A DNA stretch of 64,000 nt from Plantago ovata (taxonomy: Eukaryota; Streptophyta; Magnoliopsida; Lamiales; Plantaginaceae). The notes beneath the pieces were generated by a model. That model searched no databases. It worked only from the letters and a program-made list of their open reading frames with translations, and was not told the origin of the DNA. Positions 22,602 to 35,399 of the stretch are shown here, piece by piece (within the stretch, counting starts at the first letter, position 1; every line of letters begins with the position of its first letter). The position numbers and the translations under genes are program-made. Where the stretch lies: the NCBI GenBank assembly GCA_028274465.1, contig CM051456.1, positions 94,040,753-94,104,752 on the forward strand. The letters are read 5' to 3'.

Positions 22602-23539
22602 CTTAACACCCCGTTCGTTACACTTAATTACCTGCAAACAATCATCCCAAACCTCAACACATAGACAAACATAATTTACGAAAAAGAAGACAGATCAAGT
22701 GTCCTGAGTGATGATCGAATCGAAAACAATTTTAACTTAGTGAGAAGCTTCAAAACAAACACTAGACTGCATTTAAATAATTAAATGCAGAGAAGTTGAA
22801 ACTTCACATCTGAAAGAGCAACACCAACATAACACTATGAAATTACTAGTACTATAGTACTATTCAATTATCATCTTTAGATACTTATAAAATAGTCATC
22901 TTAAAGACCCTAATCTGCTAAAGGGCTTCTGGATTTCCATTTATAGTAACATTCAAAGAGGAATTTCAACATACCAAGAAAACAGAGAAGAAAGATTACG
23001 AAAATAATCCTAATTCTTTACATAGACTGTTCATAAACCAGACATAATAATATAGCTCATGCAAACAAACACAATACTAGTGATAAATCAAGAATGTAGG
23101 TCTAGACAAACAAAAGATCCAAAAACCAAACACAAAATTAACAAATCTTGAATCTTGGCACAAATTGAGCACCGAAATTGTAATTGAAAGAGGAGCAAAC
23201 AATAACTTGCAGCAACAGCAGAACTTACCTTGGGGTAAAAGGGGAGCAAGATGAAGGGTTTTTTTTTACTTTGAAAGGAGTAATACGGAAGCAGGAGTAG
23301 TTGAATGAATTCTGTGATTACTTCAGTTGGTAATAAGTTGAATTAAAGCAGAGTCAGAGCGAGTCTTTTCGGTTTCTGTTTTGGTTGTGTGATCATCATC
23401 ATTAATAAAAAGCACAGTGAGGGGCAGAGTGTTTCGTGTGAGAATCAATTTGTTTGTATATTAAAGCGTATTGCCTCTTCTTTTTCCATTTTAAACCCAA
23501 CCGGATAGGTGTGGACGATTTTTTTAATAAAAACATAAT
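22602..23539 (-). promoter_or_regulatory. B3 gene 5'UTR, UTR intron and promoter region
   Basis: A non-coding first exon ends CCCCAAG|GTAAGTTC at 23229. Its intron (23228-22632) ends TTTGCAG, leaving about 30 bases of leader before the ATG at 22601. Upstream sequence to 23539 would hold the promoter; I see no convincing TATA box. The MULE end at 23540 lies only about 310 bases above the UTR donor site, so the promoter is either very short or includes transposon DNA. Confidence 0.55.
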
Positions 23540-26500
23540 ATAAGACAAAGTCTCATAAGATACCGTCTCTTTTTAACTTATAGAGAGACGGGACTAATTT
23601 GCAATTTACCATCTTCCTTCAAATTTTCGCGGATCCTCACCCGACCCGAATTTACTAAACCGACTTAATAAGACCCGAGTTTACTAACCCGACTTCACAA
23701 AATATCTCATCTCTTTCCTTTCTCTTTCTTCGTCTTCTTCGTTTTCTCCGTCCATCTCCATCCATCTCTGTTCGTTGTTCTTCGTTTTCTCCGTCGTAGA
23801 TCGTGGATTTTCTTGTGCAATTGACGGTGTCTTCAACTTCGTCGACGTTTTCCAGTTGATATCGTAAGTTTTCTCCTTTTTTTTTAGGTTTTGCTCGTGT
23901 TGATTGGATTTTTTAGGGTTTTTTTTTATGGTTGGTTTTTGTTCGTGATTTTTCTTTGTTGTTCGTTCGTTTATTTTACAGTGTGTCTCTGGTGTTGATA
24001 TGGATGGAGTTCGTGGTAAGAGGAAGCTGGGTGATGTGAAAAAAGAGAAGGGGAACAATGCAACACGAAAATCACCTAGAATCAGTGCATTGGTTTCGCC
24101 GGAGAAGAAAACGAAGTCAACTACTGGTGCAAATGTTTCGCCTGAGAAGAAAACTAAAATAGCTAGTGTTTCAGGTAGGTTTTTCTTCACTTTTGTTTTG
24201 TGTTTCTGTTTGTTTTTGTTTTTTTTAACTGTCCATGTTTTGTTCATTTATTGTCCATGTTTTGTACATTATTGTCCATGTTCTGTATATGTTCTTAATA
24301 TGTCTTATGTTTGCATATATGGTGGCAGAGAAGAAATGTATTGTACATAATTTTCTATGTTCTATGTATTTTGTATCCATAAGTTTCATGTACTTTTCAA
24401 GTTTCTGTTCGTTTTTTTTTTTTTTTTTTTCACTGTCTATTTGTTCATTTACTCTCCATGTTTTGTACATTATTGTCTATGTTCTGTAAATTATTGCAGT
24501 ATATGTTCTTAATATGTCTTATGTTTGCATATGTAGTGGCAGAGAAGAAATCTAGGCATAATGTTGAGAAGATATTTAGACTTGAAGACTTGGGACCTGG
24601 AGAAGAAGGAAAGTTGAATTATCCGTGTTGAAAGAGATGATGGTGTTGTTTTTAAGATGATGGTGACTCCTTGTTAGCCGAAGAAAGTAAAGGAGTTGAT
24701 GGAATCATTAACTTTGGCGCAAAAGAGGGATGTTGAAGATATTGGATTTGGTGGATTGGGTATGATGGCTGCTGAATCTGTCCCACGGCTTTTAAATCCG
24801 TGGTTGGTTAATTTTCTCGATTCTAATTGTTATCATATCACTATTGGCAATGCTAAGATTCCCATCTGTGGTGATGATGTGTTTGATCAGTTCATGCTTT
24901 CGCGTAATTCGGGTGTTGAAGTTCCAATGAGCTTTCAGTCTGGGGGTAATAGAGTTGATGCAGATTTGAGGGATGAGTTTGTACATAGTTGCACGGCTTG
25001 GGGGGCTGACATTAAAGGGAATACAGATAAAACTGGTAAAAAAAGAACGAAGGAAGTAAAGCTTACGTGTGTTAAGAAGCATTTGAAGGAGTTGATGGAT
25101 GGTGGAGAAGAATTTAAGAGACTTTTTGTTTATACGTATGTGGTTATTTCTTGTCGCCCACCCCTGTTGCTTTCGTGGATCAGAAACTCTTAGTGGTTGT
25201 TCAGGATGTGAGTAAGATCCACATGTATGATTGGTGCGCTTTCGTCGTTGACAGACTACAAAAAGCTGTTACGACATTGAAGTCTAAAACAAATGACTAT
25301 TGCATTGTCAGTGGTTGTGTGATGGTGCTTGTGTATTGCTACCTTCATAGGTACAGATATTGTGGAGAAAGTGCATCAACTGTTGTTCCATTGTGTAAGC
25401 ATTGGACAGATGAAATAATTGGGGATAGGATTGCTTATGATAGAAAACATGGAGGTTTTGGGAAGACGACACGGGATAAGTGTTATCCTATTAACAAAAT
25501 AAGGGTTGGTGATGGTCCAGTATTCTATATTCTATTAAGAAGAAGAAGCATCCTGTTGAAGGTTTTGTAATGGTGAGTTTATTTTTTTATGCTCTTTTTA
25601 TTTTATTTTATAACATAGCTTCTTTTATTATTCAGAACATAGGCCTTTTCTTTAAAAACATAGGACTAAATGTTTAGAACATAGTTTTATATGTTTCTGA
25701 CTAGCTTTTTTTTTGTAGACTGCTGAGAAGTCTTGGGAGTTGTACATGAAAGATCAGCAAGTTGCATTACGTGCACATCTTGATAGGATGTATAAATGTG
25801 GTAACGTTGGGTTTGATGTTCCTGATTGGAGTGATAAGTCTTTATCACAACTTTCACATAGTTTGGATTCTCAGAAGGGTTGGAGTGATCCTATTTTAAT
25901 TGGGTTTGTTGATAGGATTTGTGCTCAATTGAGGGAGAAGATGATGGGAGTATATGCTGAGTCGCAACCTGATTCTTGGGTTAACAAAAATCTTTGTGAA
26001 AGTGGAGATGAAGAGAAATTAAATTTTGTATCTGATGATGATGGTGGGATTGATAAGGCGGAATTCGAATTTGTCAAAGTACAAAAAAATATTGATGTGT
26101 GTAGCATAGGGAGGCAATTTGAAAAAGGAGGTTGTTGATTTAGATAATGGCAGTGAGACTGATGAAGATGGTGGCGGTGGAATAAGGGGATTGGAATTGA
26201 TGAATCTGGAGTTGGTAATGAGAAGGAGAAGATGGGAAATGTTGGTGATAACATAGGCCATGAAGGTGATAACATGGTTGAGGAGAACGTGAATGTGATT
26301 GATGATTCTGGTGTTGATAAGGAGAATATGAATAAGGAAATTGATGATTCTGGAGTTTGTCAGAAGATAGGTGATAATGCTAATAAGATAGGTGGCAAAG
26401 TGGGAAACATAGATGATGTAGAATTTATAGGTCGTGTAAAGAAGACAGGTGATGATGCTGACAATGTTGTTCTGAGGCCTGTTGATGTTATTGATGGTTT

Positions 26501-27285
26501 CTGTTTTGATTGTCTTGGATGTTTAATTAATGATTGTGGCGTTGTTGGTGAAGATTGTGTTATGGGTTCGAGAATGATGAGGAATATGGTCAAGTATGTA
26601 AAGGACATGAGGACATTAAGGAAACAAGTTGCGGATTATGTATTTTTCATGTCTGAGAATTCGAGGTTACTTCCTTTCTTTCTTTCTGTTTTTTTATGTG
26701 TTTTTTGTTCTTATACTCTGTTTATATAAACAGGTGTGAACATTTCGTGAAGTTTTCGAGGACATTTTGGATTCTTGCGGAGGAGATACGCACGATGTGC
26801 TATCAGACGAAGATTCTGAATTCTGTTGTTGATTGTTGGGTTACAAATTTAATTTGAATTATAGTGAGGGACTTACCAGGAATGATGGGGAGACTCAGCG
26901 TCTGTGGTTCACTACCAACATTTTTGTTCGTATTTTTTTCTTTTAAATTTGTTTGTATTATTTTCTACTCTTTGTTGTATTGTGCAATGTTTTTTTATGT
27001 TATTTTTGTATTTGCAGAGTCCATGGGCAATGCTAGCTAAGGTATTTGATGATGAAGTACTAAAATTGTACAAGGAAATGGGTCATGAGAAGTTTGCTGT
27101 TGATTTTCAATCAACGTTGGCATATGCCTTGAAGGTAGTCCCCGGGAGAAAATTAATTGACTTGAAGACTGTCAAGATGGTATGTTTGTTGTTTATATTT
27201 GTTATTATTCTAAGATCATAATAGTTCTTGCAACTCTTTAATTTATTTTTATTTTTTTTGTTGTTTGTAGTTCTTTTTCCCATTG

Positions 27286-28725
27286 ACCAATGAGGTCTAA
27301 CTCAATTGGTTAGACTGAGGTATCATGAAACTAGAGATCATAGGTTCAATTCTCGCCAAGTGCGAGAATATTTATAGTTTATTATTAGCTTTTGATGAAT
27401 GTGTATTTTACACTTTCATTTGAGTCTTTTTCACCTATTTTAGCTATCCTCTATGTTAATTTAGCTATATTTAGTGCATTTTATTAGAATAGTGTCACGT
27501 TTCCCTTTAGATTTTATTTTACAGGTTTTGGTTGAAAAACGAGGATTTCCGGGCAATTATATTGAAGTTGACAAGGAATTGGTGTTCCAGAAGCCTATTT
27601 GGAGTATCTGAAGCTTTCCGGATAGGATTTGGAGTGCGAATCTGGAGGTTAGAAGGCCACTAGAAGTCAGAAACCGAGTCCGAAAAGGGGAAGAAATCCA
27701 AAAACGCGTCGAAAACGCGGAATTCCGCGAAAATTACTCCTGGACGAACCGCCCGGGACGTGGGGCGAATCGCCCCACACCGGGCGAACCGCCCGGTGTG
27801 TGGGACGAATCGCCCCACACTTTTTCGTAGCTTATATATAGTTGCTCAGTTTTTCTCCAAAATTCATACTTTTCCAGACCTTCTCTCTCACTTTCTTTGT
27901 AGTTTTAGGTAGGGACTTCCCAGAGCCTGTTCTGGGGGTTCGTAGCTTAGGAGACACTTTTTCATAGCAGATTGGAGCTTGTAGGGTCGCAATTCTTCGG
28001 AGATTGACAACCTTCGGTAACATTGTATCTTGCAGTTTATTCTACTTATTTTTATATATCTTTCAACATGTTTTCTTCTATGATTTCTGTTGATTGCATG
28101 CCTATTATGAGTAGCTAAACTTATCGTTGGTGGTAGTATGTGAATTCTTAGCGAAGGGAAGATAATCATGCTAATGGCTATATCGCGCATTATACTCCGT
28201 GTTATTGCTTTATTTCGTTGATCAGGCTCAGCCTAAATTCTCGTATGTTGTATTAATTATTATGCACAATTGGACCCTCGTCGACCTATGCGCATCTATA
28301 TCTTCGTAGTGTTGAATAATTACGGAACACAATAGGACAATAGAGATTGACTTGTCAGTATCATTATCTTCGTAGTGCTTAATAATTACAACAGGACATT
28401 CGATTGATCAAAGATCTCCATGCAAGACCGAGGAATTTACGCATGATTATTGACCCGTTATGCTTTGAAGGATCATACTATCACCAATCTCCATTATCTG
28501 TTAGAAAAACCTTGGCTTTTACGTCTGTTGTTTTTATATTCTCTAGTTAAATAGATAAAGCTAGTTATAGTCCTGAGAGAACGACACTCGAGGTCATTCT
28601 ACCGCTACACTACGGTTTTCGTTGTAGTTGTGGATTGCCTTTGGCTAAATAACAGATTTATTTGCTGAATCGGGACCCGACAAATCCTCGTTCATCAGCT
28701 TTGTAATGTTACTTATTAAAAAAAA
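27286..28725 (+). mobile_element. tRNA-like SINE (~130 bp) split by a gypsy solo LTR
   Basis: A 16-bp duplication GTTCTTTTTCCCATTG (27270-27285 and 28726-28741) flanks a unit with a pol III A-box-like stretch (TAACTCAATTGGTTAGA, ~27299), a B-box-like GGTTCAATTCTC (~27350) and a short A tail (28718-28725). Removing the solo LTR and its 5-bp duplication leaves about 130 bases. These are the hallmarks of a tRNA-derived SINE. It landed inside a Ulp1 exon, 15 bases after the splice acceptor. Confidence 0.85.
27393..28697 (+). mobile_element. gypsy solo LTR, copy 3
   Basis: A 1305-bp relative of the LTRs at 5336 and 10550, TGATGAATG to GTTCATCA, with the 5-bp duplication GCTTT (27388-27392, 28698-28702) and no internal part. 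It is left by recombination between two LTRs. It is more diverged than the 5336/10550 pair and carries the largest palindrome cluster (27742-27819) before its TATA box at 27833. It lies inside the SINE. Confidence 0.93.
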
Positions 28726-29940
28726 GTTCTTTTTCCCATTGGTGTTTGAGGATCACTACACTTGCTATGTAGTCAATATGGAGAAGAAGAAGATTTAGTA
28801 TCTTGACAATAGGGAGACTTCGGAAGAGTGGGTCAACGCTTTCTTTGGCGCCTTGGTATTTTTTTTTCTTTTCCTATCTATGTTTAGAATAATTCCCATG
28901 TTATATGTAATACCACCTATGTTACTAAGAATATATGCCATGTATTCTAATTACATCAGTGAACATAGCACACAGATTGAAAAACATAGCAGTTTCTAGA
29001 GTAAACATAGACAATATGCTTGAAAAGATAGAGTAGTAAGAACATGGAATGTAAACATAAGGTATATTATATAAAACATAGAGTATTATTTTTTTTACAT
29101 ATATGATACAGATTGAGAATATGTTTGAACATATATATTGAGTTTCTTTTTTTTTTTTAGCGTGATCATTTCAGCATCTTCCTTTCGAAGAATAACTATC
29201 GCCCTGATGGTGAATCGGTCAAGGAGTTTGTGCTTGAGAAAATTGCATTTTCTTGGATCAAGACCGAAAAAGATTTAAATGACTGTGGTGTGTATTTGAT
29301 GAAACACATGCAAATGTTTTATGGACAGAAGTTTGATTGTAATTTTAAGGTAATTTTTATTCGTCTAAGATGTTTGTCAATATTTTCAGCCATAGGTATA
29401 CCTATGTTCTAACTTAGCGTTTTGTTTGTGTTTTTTTTGTTTCTTTAGCCTGCTGCAAGGCGCGTTTTTAGAGCTGAGATTGTTGCCTCACTTTGTTTGA
29501 GTGATTTAAACAAGTGTCGTTCAGCTTTGCGGAAAAAAGTGGACAAGTTTGTTAAGACGAAGGATTCCATTTTGTATAGAGGTGTAAATCCACGACTGCT
29601 GAATTCTGAGTTGATGAAGGTTTATGATGCTGTTAGGAAAGAATTAGTGGAAAAAAATGAGAAGATACGAGAGGAGAAGAGACTACATAGGTTAGCTTTA
29701 GAGGCTGAAGAGGCAAAACAGCTTGAGGCAACGATAGAATTGTCGAAAGTTGAGGCTGAAAAGATGGGAGAGAAAGTGGCTAATGAGGCAGAAGGTGATG
29801 ACAGTTCAAAAATGACGATCATCTTCAAACGACAGATGAGTACTTCGTTCAATCGAGGGCAAAAAACTGATTCTGGAATTGTGAAAATATCGTTGGTTGT
29901 AGTTAGCTTTAACATTTTGGAATTGTGGAAATATTACTGA

Positions 29941-30603
29941 TTTTGAAAATTGTTGTAGGAATTGTGGATATTTTTGGTGGTGAATGTAATATTCTGATGA
30001 TTCTATGTTTCCAGAATTATTGTCTATGTTATGCCATATATATTCCATGTTTCTGGAATTATTATTCTATGTTATCCCATATATGTTGCATGCTTTTTAA
30101 AGTGTTATCTTATATTCTTTCATATATATATGTACCATGTTTCTGTACATATAGGCTATGTTATTCTTTTTTTTTTCCATGTATAGAAGTGTTTTGTACT
30201 TCTATTTATTTCCATCTTTCAGAACATATTCCTATGAATTTTGGTATTATCATATCGGTCTAAAACATAGACCAATATGATTTAGAACATGTCATGCAGA
30301 ATTTAGAACATGGCATGTTCTACTGTGAACATAGGAAATATGTCTGAAAACATAGAGTATTAAGAACATTGAAGTTATTGCGTGGAACATAGTTAATACT
30401 TCTAAAACATAGAATATACTTTTTCCATGTTTACATCATGATTGTTTTGTGAGAACAAAGCATATGAAATGATATAAAACATAGACAAATTTTGCCAGAA
30501 CATGGAAAACTTTTAACAGCATAAAAAATCAAGTTCCAAGTAAAAACTAGACATCATTGTCAAACACATGTCAATATGATATTCGACAACTAAAATAAAC
30601 TCG
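29941..30603. repeat. AACATAG-type repeat region between convergent MULE genes
   Basis: An AT-rich gap in which short variants of AACATAG, AACATGG and their complement CTATGTT recur every few tens of bases. Part of it (~30240-30470) is a diverged copy of the ~210-base unit at 33430-34300. No gene. Confidence 0.65.
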
Positions 30604-33600
30604 ATGCGATAATCACAACAAATATTTGTCTGGAGGTGGTGCCACAAACTCGGTTGTTTTGGGTTTCTTCCCTTTCCTTTCAAATTTGTTCTTGAATCTT
30701 TATTTCTTCCTTCCCTTCGTGGTTGCAATCTTTGGGTCTAGAACAATAGGTGGTTATGTAGTAGTTGATGTAGCACTAGTCGATGCAGTTGTACTGTTGG
30801 GGTTGTCGGGTGCTTGTTCTTGTGGTCTTTCCGGGAACTTTGTTGTATTTATAATACTTAGTATGGCCTCCATGTCGCGTTTGTATCCATCTTCCAAAAT
30901 CTTCATTGCTTCCTGGTTCCCTTCTGACTTCAAGGTCATTCCTGTGTCCTCATGTTCATTTTTTGTCTCCAAGCAATACATTCCTCCCGCATGTTTAAGA
31001 ACATGGACATATTGTTTAAAAACATAGACAATATTTCCAGAAACATGGACTAATGCAGAAAATAAAGTTTTACCTCTGCATTAACATTTGTGCTTTTTGT
31101 ACGGAGTACTCGGTCCCAGACTTTCTCTTTCAATGTTTTTGTCAACGTTGGAGGATGTACTCATCAGGAATCCGTTTAATATCATGCTTATCCAAGATAC
31201 GGAGGCAATGCTTGCAAAGCCATGCAACCTCTTCAAAGTGCCTACATCCACAACTGATTTCAATGCGGCCTGTTGGGTGCTTTATGAACATTACAATTGC
31301 AACATCGTCTAAATCGTCTTCTTTAATTACATCATACAACTTTTTGTCACCCAAGTCCATAGATAACGTAGCATTTGTTTCAAATGATCTACTGAACTCC
31401 TTTTGAAAGTACTTGAAATTTTTTAATGTATACACCTGAAGATATAAATTAAGAACATCAATTAAATATATACTACCCATGTTTATGTAAACACTACCCA
31501 TGTTTCTGGAAATACTACCCATGTTTATAAAAATATTATTACCCATGTTGCAGTATAATGAAACTTATTTACCTCTGTAGCATGTTTGACTAAGCCGGAA
31601 CGCACATATATTTTTGGTGACTGATAGGAGTTCTTAAATTCTTTGAGCGATTCGTTTGTTCGCCAACGGGTGATCATGGCATCAAACAATCTGAAGAATT
31701 GCGTTAGAGATGTGTTTTTGTTGGACTTGAATGAAATTGAGATGTTTGTACTCTCACTTCGTTGTGAAGATAGGATGCCGGCTGAGAAGAATGTCTTGCT
31801 TAGTGCATGGGACCACTTTTCCTTGAATTTGTACAATCTTTTAAACCATTTCTCATCCTGAAGATCATAGATATCGACCATTCCAGCCCAATATTCTTCA
31901 AATTCTTCCTCATTGGAGAATCCATATAAGCACAAAGTGAAAGCATCATTGAAAGTGCTATCATGCCTTAGCCTTGCAACATTACTTATGGCATTTTGGT
32001 AGAGATGCCACAAACACAGTCTGTGTCTTGTTTCATCACCAAACACGTGCGTAGTTGAGAAGATGACATATATTTTTTAGAACATGGGCAGTATTACTGT
32101 GAACATGGAGATTTAGAACATGTAATATATACTAACTACAACATGGTCGATCTTACTTAGAACATTGGAAATATTACAGACAACATAAATACCTGCAGAA
32201 TATCTTTGGATATAGCTTTATCTTGATCAGTGAATATTATAACTGGCTTCTTATTCCCCATTGACTTCAAGAACTCTTCCATAAGCCAGATAAATAATTC
32301 GGCATTCTCATTTGCAATGAAAGCGCATGCGAACATAACATTGTTCCAATGGTTATTTACGTCCACAAAAGGTGCACAAATTAAGCCATATTTATTTGTT
32401 CTGAAGGTAGTGTCGAATATCATTACAACGCCATAAAGTTCATAATCATCCTTCAGAGATCAATTTTTAATGGATTAGGTAAAGATTATATGAATAGCAC
32501 GGCATATCAAGCAGATTTCCAGTGAATATTGAATAAAACATAGAAAATATTACTTGGAACATAGATAATATTGCATAATACATATAGATTACCTGCATCA
32601 TAGAGTCTCTCCAGTATAGGCCGCATAATCTGCCTTTTTCATCCAACTTTTGGGTGTAATAAAATTGGGGATCCTCTTCTTGTCTTTGCTTTAGCATATC
32701 CAGCACATTCTGAGCATCTACACCACCCATTTTCTTTGTTCTATATCGTGTTATGTAGTTGATATGGTCTCGTTTGATGTTTCCAACGTTGTCTTGTCCA
32801 CCAGCGACCTGTACCATATAGTTGAATGCATCTGTAGGTCTCAGCATAGCTCTTTCCATTATCTCCAACATCTCTGCCTTCTCATCTGTAAGTGAATATA
32901 CATATGGATTAAGAAAAATACATATTAAGAACAGAAGATAGACATTATATTCAAAAACATTGAAAGTTCTTTTTTGACCTGAAATTTTCCGTTCAGATCT
33001 GTGATAGTGGCTCCATTGGGGTCTTGTCAGGTTATGGGTGTGATCATTTATATGTGTGTCAACCACATACTTACTGATGTCATACAAGTACTTGATCCTC
33101 ATTTGTGCTTTGCAATCTTTCTTCATAATAGTATTTTGCCTTCGCCTTTTTTTTATCTTTTCACCTTCTTCATTCACTGCAGGGGATGGTGTGAGCATTG
33201 GACTTTTTTAAATTTTTGGGAGTCCAGCACAACTACACAGAAAGTACTTTTGTCGAATTTCGCCATCTTTTCCACGACGAGATGTCGCCTTCTTGAAAGA
33301 GAACCCTATGCTTTTAGCATGTCTTTTGTACAAGTCATGTAACTCATCAAAAGTTCCTGTGATGCCTTTCAAACTTCCATGAACGTCAAAATCGTCACTA
33401 AGATTACTTGCATTTGTATGTTGGTGAACATAGCATAAAGAGTTTAGAACATGGCATGTTCTACTGTGAACATAGGCAATATGGCTGGAAACATAGAGCA
33501 CTAAGAACATGGGATATATTGCATGGAACATAGCTAATATTTATTAAAACATAGAATATACTTTTCCAGGTTATTTCATCATGAATTTTTGTATTATCAT

Positions 33601-34516
33601 ATTGGTCTAAAACAGAGCATGGCATACACATTGAGAACATGGCATACAGATTTAGAACATGGCATGTTCTACTGTGAACATAGGCAATATGGCTTGAAAT
33701 ATAGAGCACTAAGAACATGGGAGGTATTGCGTGGAACATAGCTAATACTTATTAAAACATAGAATATACTTTTGCAGGTTATTTCATCATGAATTTTTGT
33801 ATTATCATATTGGTCTAAAACAGAGCATGGCATACACATTGAGAACATGGCATACAGATATAGAAAATGGCATGTTCTACTGTGAACATAGGCAATATGG
33901 CTGAAAATTAACATAGAGCACTAAGAACATGGGAGGTATTGCATGGAACATAGCTAATACTTATTAAAACATAGAATATACTTTTCTAGGTTATTTCATC
34001 ATGAATTTTTGTATTATCATATTGGTCTAAAACAGAGCATGGCATACACATTGAGAACATGGCATACAGTTAGAACAATGCATGTTCTACTGTGAACATA
34101 GGCAATATGGCTGAAAACATAGAGCACTAAGAACATAGGAGGTATTGCATGGAACATAGCTAATACACATTGAGAACATGGCATACACATTGAGAACATG
34201 GCATACAGATTTAGAACATGGCATGTTCTATTGTGAACATAGGCAATACGGTTGAAAACATAGAGCACTAAGAACACGGGAGGTATTGCGTGGAACAGAG
34301 CATATGAATGATATAAAACATAGATAAATTTTGCCAGAACATGAAAAACGTTTAACAGCAACAGAAATCAACCTGTATACCTGTTTTTGAGGTCGTTGTG
34401 GTTGCAACAATGGTGGTAACATGAATTGAAGCATCAGGAACATGTTCATCATCCCGAACAACAGGTTCACTATCCCCAGCAACACGTTCTTCACGATTTG
34501 ATGCACAATCAAACAT
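30604..34516 (-). pseudogene. FAR1/MuDR-type transposase gene of the MULE, decayed
   Basis: Exon 1 is 34516-34381 (ATG at 34516), then ~33406-32979 (FAR1-like region: LYKRHAKSIGFSFKK; KIKKRRRQ), 32885-32593, 32450-32193 (catalytic DDE parts IFDTTFRTNKYG and IIFTDQDKAI), ~32055-31573 (RLCLWHLYQNA; LSSQRSESTN) and 31435-~31090 with a SWIM zinc motif (SCGCRHFEEVAWLCKHCLRI). A basic tail runs to 30604. This is a MuDR-superfamily transposase that would bind the element ends and cut. It is broken by an in-frame TAA at 33208, loss of frame after LQR near 31142, and a poor acceptor before 32046. Confidence 0.78.
33430..34300 (-). repeat. tandem ~210-base repeats in first transposase intron
   Basis: At least three full units and partial ones. 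The marker TGGTCTAAAACAGAGCATGG recurs at 33603, 33811 and 34023 (spacing 208 and 212). Each unit consists of many AACATGG/AACATAG short motifs. It lies in the large intron between transposase exons 1 and 2. Short ORFs here repeat with the unit and are not genes. Confidence 0.88.
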
Positions 34517-35039
34517 CTAACAACAAATACAACAACTCAGGTATAAAGTTAACATAATTGAATTCTACATACGCCGATCTATCAGTTTTAAGCAGCTTGC
34601 AACCACAAACAATGAGAACGATGAGCGTATGGGATGAATCATGTACGTATGAGCTTTTTTAACAATGAGAACGATGAACGTGACCTGTACAGAAGCTACG
34701 TAGTTGATTGGTGGTGATTCGGCGGCGGAACGGTGCTGATTGGTGGTGAATCGACGGCGGAACGGCGCTTGGCGGTGCTTTCTCTCTCTAGGGCTCTGTT
34801 TTCTCTCTCTACAGAAGAATCACGATGATGATGAATGAGCCGTGTTGTTTCTGTTTGTGTTAATATATGGTATATATAGGATCCATATTTTATAACCTGT
34901 TTTTTGACCCGGTTTTCTAGCTTTTTAGTTGGGTTGTGGTTGTTTTAGAAGGTAGTAGTTGTGTTGGAGTTGATTTATAATTATGATAAATTGGTCTCTA
35001 GAGTCTCTTTTTAAGCATGGTCTCTCATGAGACTCACTC
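34517..35039. promoter_or_regulatory. transposase upstream region and right MULE end
   Basis: Sequence upstream of the transposase ATG, with a repeated GATTGGTGGTGA...GGCGGAACGG unit (~34708-34765) and a CT-rich leader (34780-34815). The outer ~80 bases contain the weak terminal repeat. A TATA box is not certain; on the minus strand TATATATAC near 34870 is a candidate. Confidence 0.4.
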
Positions 35040-35049
35040 AAAACATAAT

Positions 35050-35399
35050 CGACTATAATAGGTTGGTAATTTTACTTATAAGTCGAAGTGGAGGGATTAT
35101 ATTCTCAAACCATGACGGATTAGGTGACAGAATGAAACTTCATGTTGATGGGTAAATTATTAAGTACTTCTAGTTCGTACTAATCCGTGGTCCATTTGAC
35201 TTTAGCTCCCTTCCATAGTTGTAAAGACCTGAAATGAAACTTGAGGGGGAGGTTAGTAACGGTTTTCCGGTTTGTCTATTGATCAAACCGGATAATCGAC
35301 TTTACGGTTAGAGGGTTCAATGCCTCTCTAGTGTATGTAGTATTAAAGTGGGTAGACTACCTTTAGTGGTGAATAGTGACCCCTATTTTTAGTGTTTCC
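35050..35399. other. unassigned stretch between MULE and Tat LTR
   Basis: No ORF or RNA gene is seen. It may be host DNA or the distal part of the Tat 3' LTR, whose left end I cannot place without its partner LTR. Confidence 0.4.

Larger units (their letters stand above)
24001..29940 (+). pseudogene. Ulp1-like C48 cysteine protease gene of the MULE, decayed
   Basis: Exons with plant-type junctions include 24001-24173, ~24542-25570 (several shifts), 25720-26140 and on to ~26830, 27018-27179, 27271-27285 plus 28742-28855, 29161-29349 and 29449-29940. The protease core is at the end: His in FEDHYTCYVVN (~28750), Asp in YLDN (~28802), Cys in NDCGVYLMKHM (~29282). Such enzymes cleave SUMO-like conjugates; the role in MULEs is unknown. 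The C-terminus is a Lys/Glu-rich coil. A TAG directly before YLDN, frame changes near 24615 and 25150, and a SINE in the catalytic exon make it non-functional. Confidence 0.75.
23540..35039. mobile_element. Kaonashi-like MULE carrying Ulp1 and FAR1/MuDR genes
   Basis: A 10-bp flanking duplication AAAACATAAT (23530-23539 and 35040-35049) bounds an 11.5-kb unit. The two ends are only weakly inverted repeats: GTCTCATAAGATACC at the left and the complement of GGTCTCTCATGAGAC at the right. It holds a Ulp1-like protease gene (+) and a FAR1/MuDR-type transposase gene (-) pointing at each other. Plant MULEs that carry Ulp1-like genes are known as Kaonashi/KI-type and usually have short or no terminal inverted repeats, which fits. 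Both genes are decayed. A SINE and a gypsy solo LTR lie inside. Confidence 0.78.

Noticed and set aside
24225..24489. Hydrophobic ORFs near the first Ulp1 intron
   Set aside because: They come from a T-rich intron; both strands are open and the translation is Phe/Cys-rich low complexity.
27289..27360. Possible tRNA gene
   Set aside because: A- and B-box-like motifs are present, but I cannot form a cloverleaf with acceptor stem, and the 16-bp duplication plus A tail show it is a SINE.
33430..34300. CRISPR-like array
   Set aside because: Units are ~210 bases, AT-rich and fully repeated with no unique spacers; this is a plant intronic tandem repeat.
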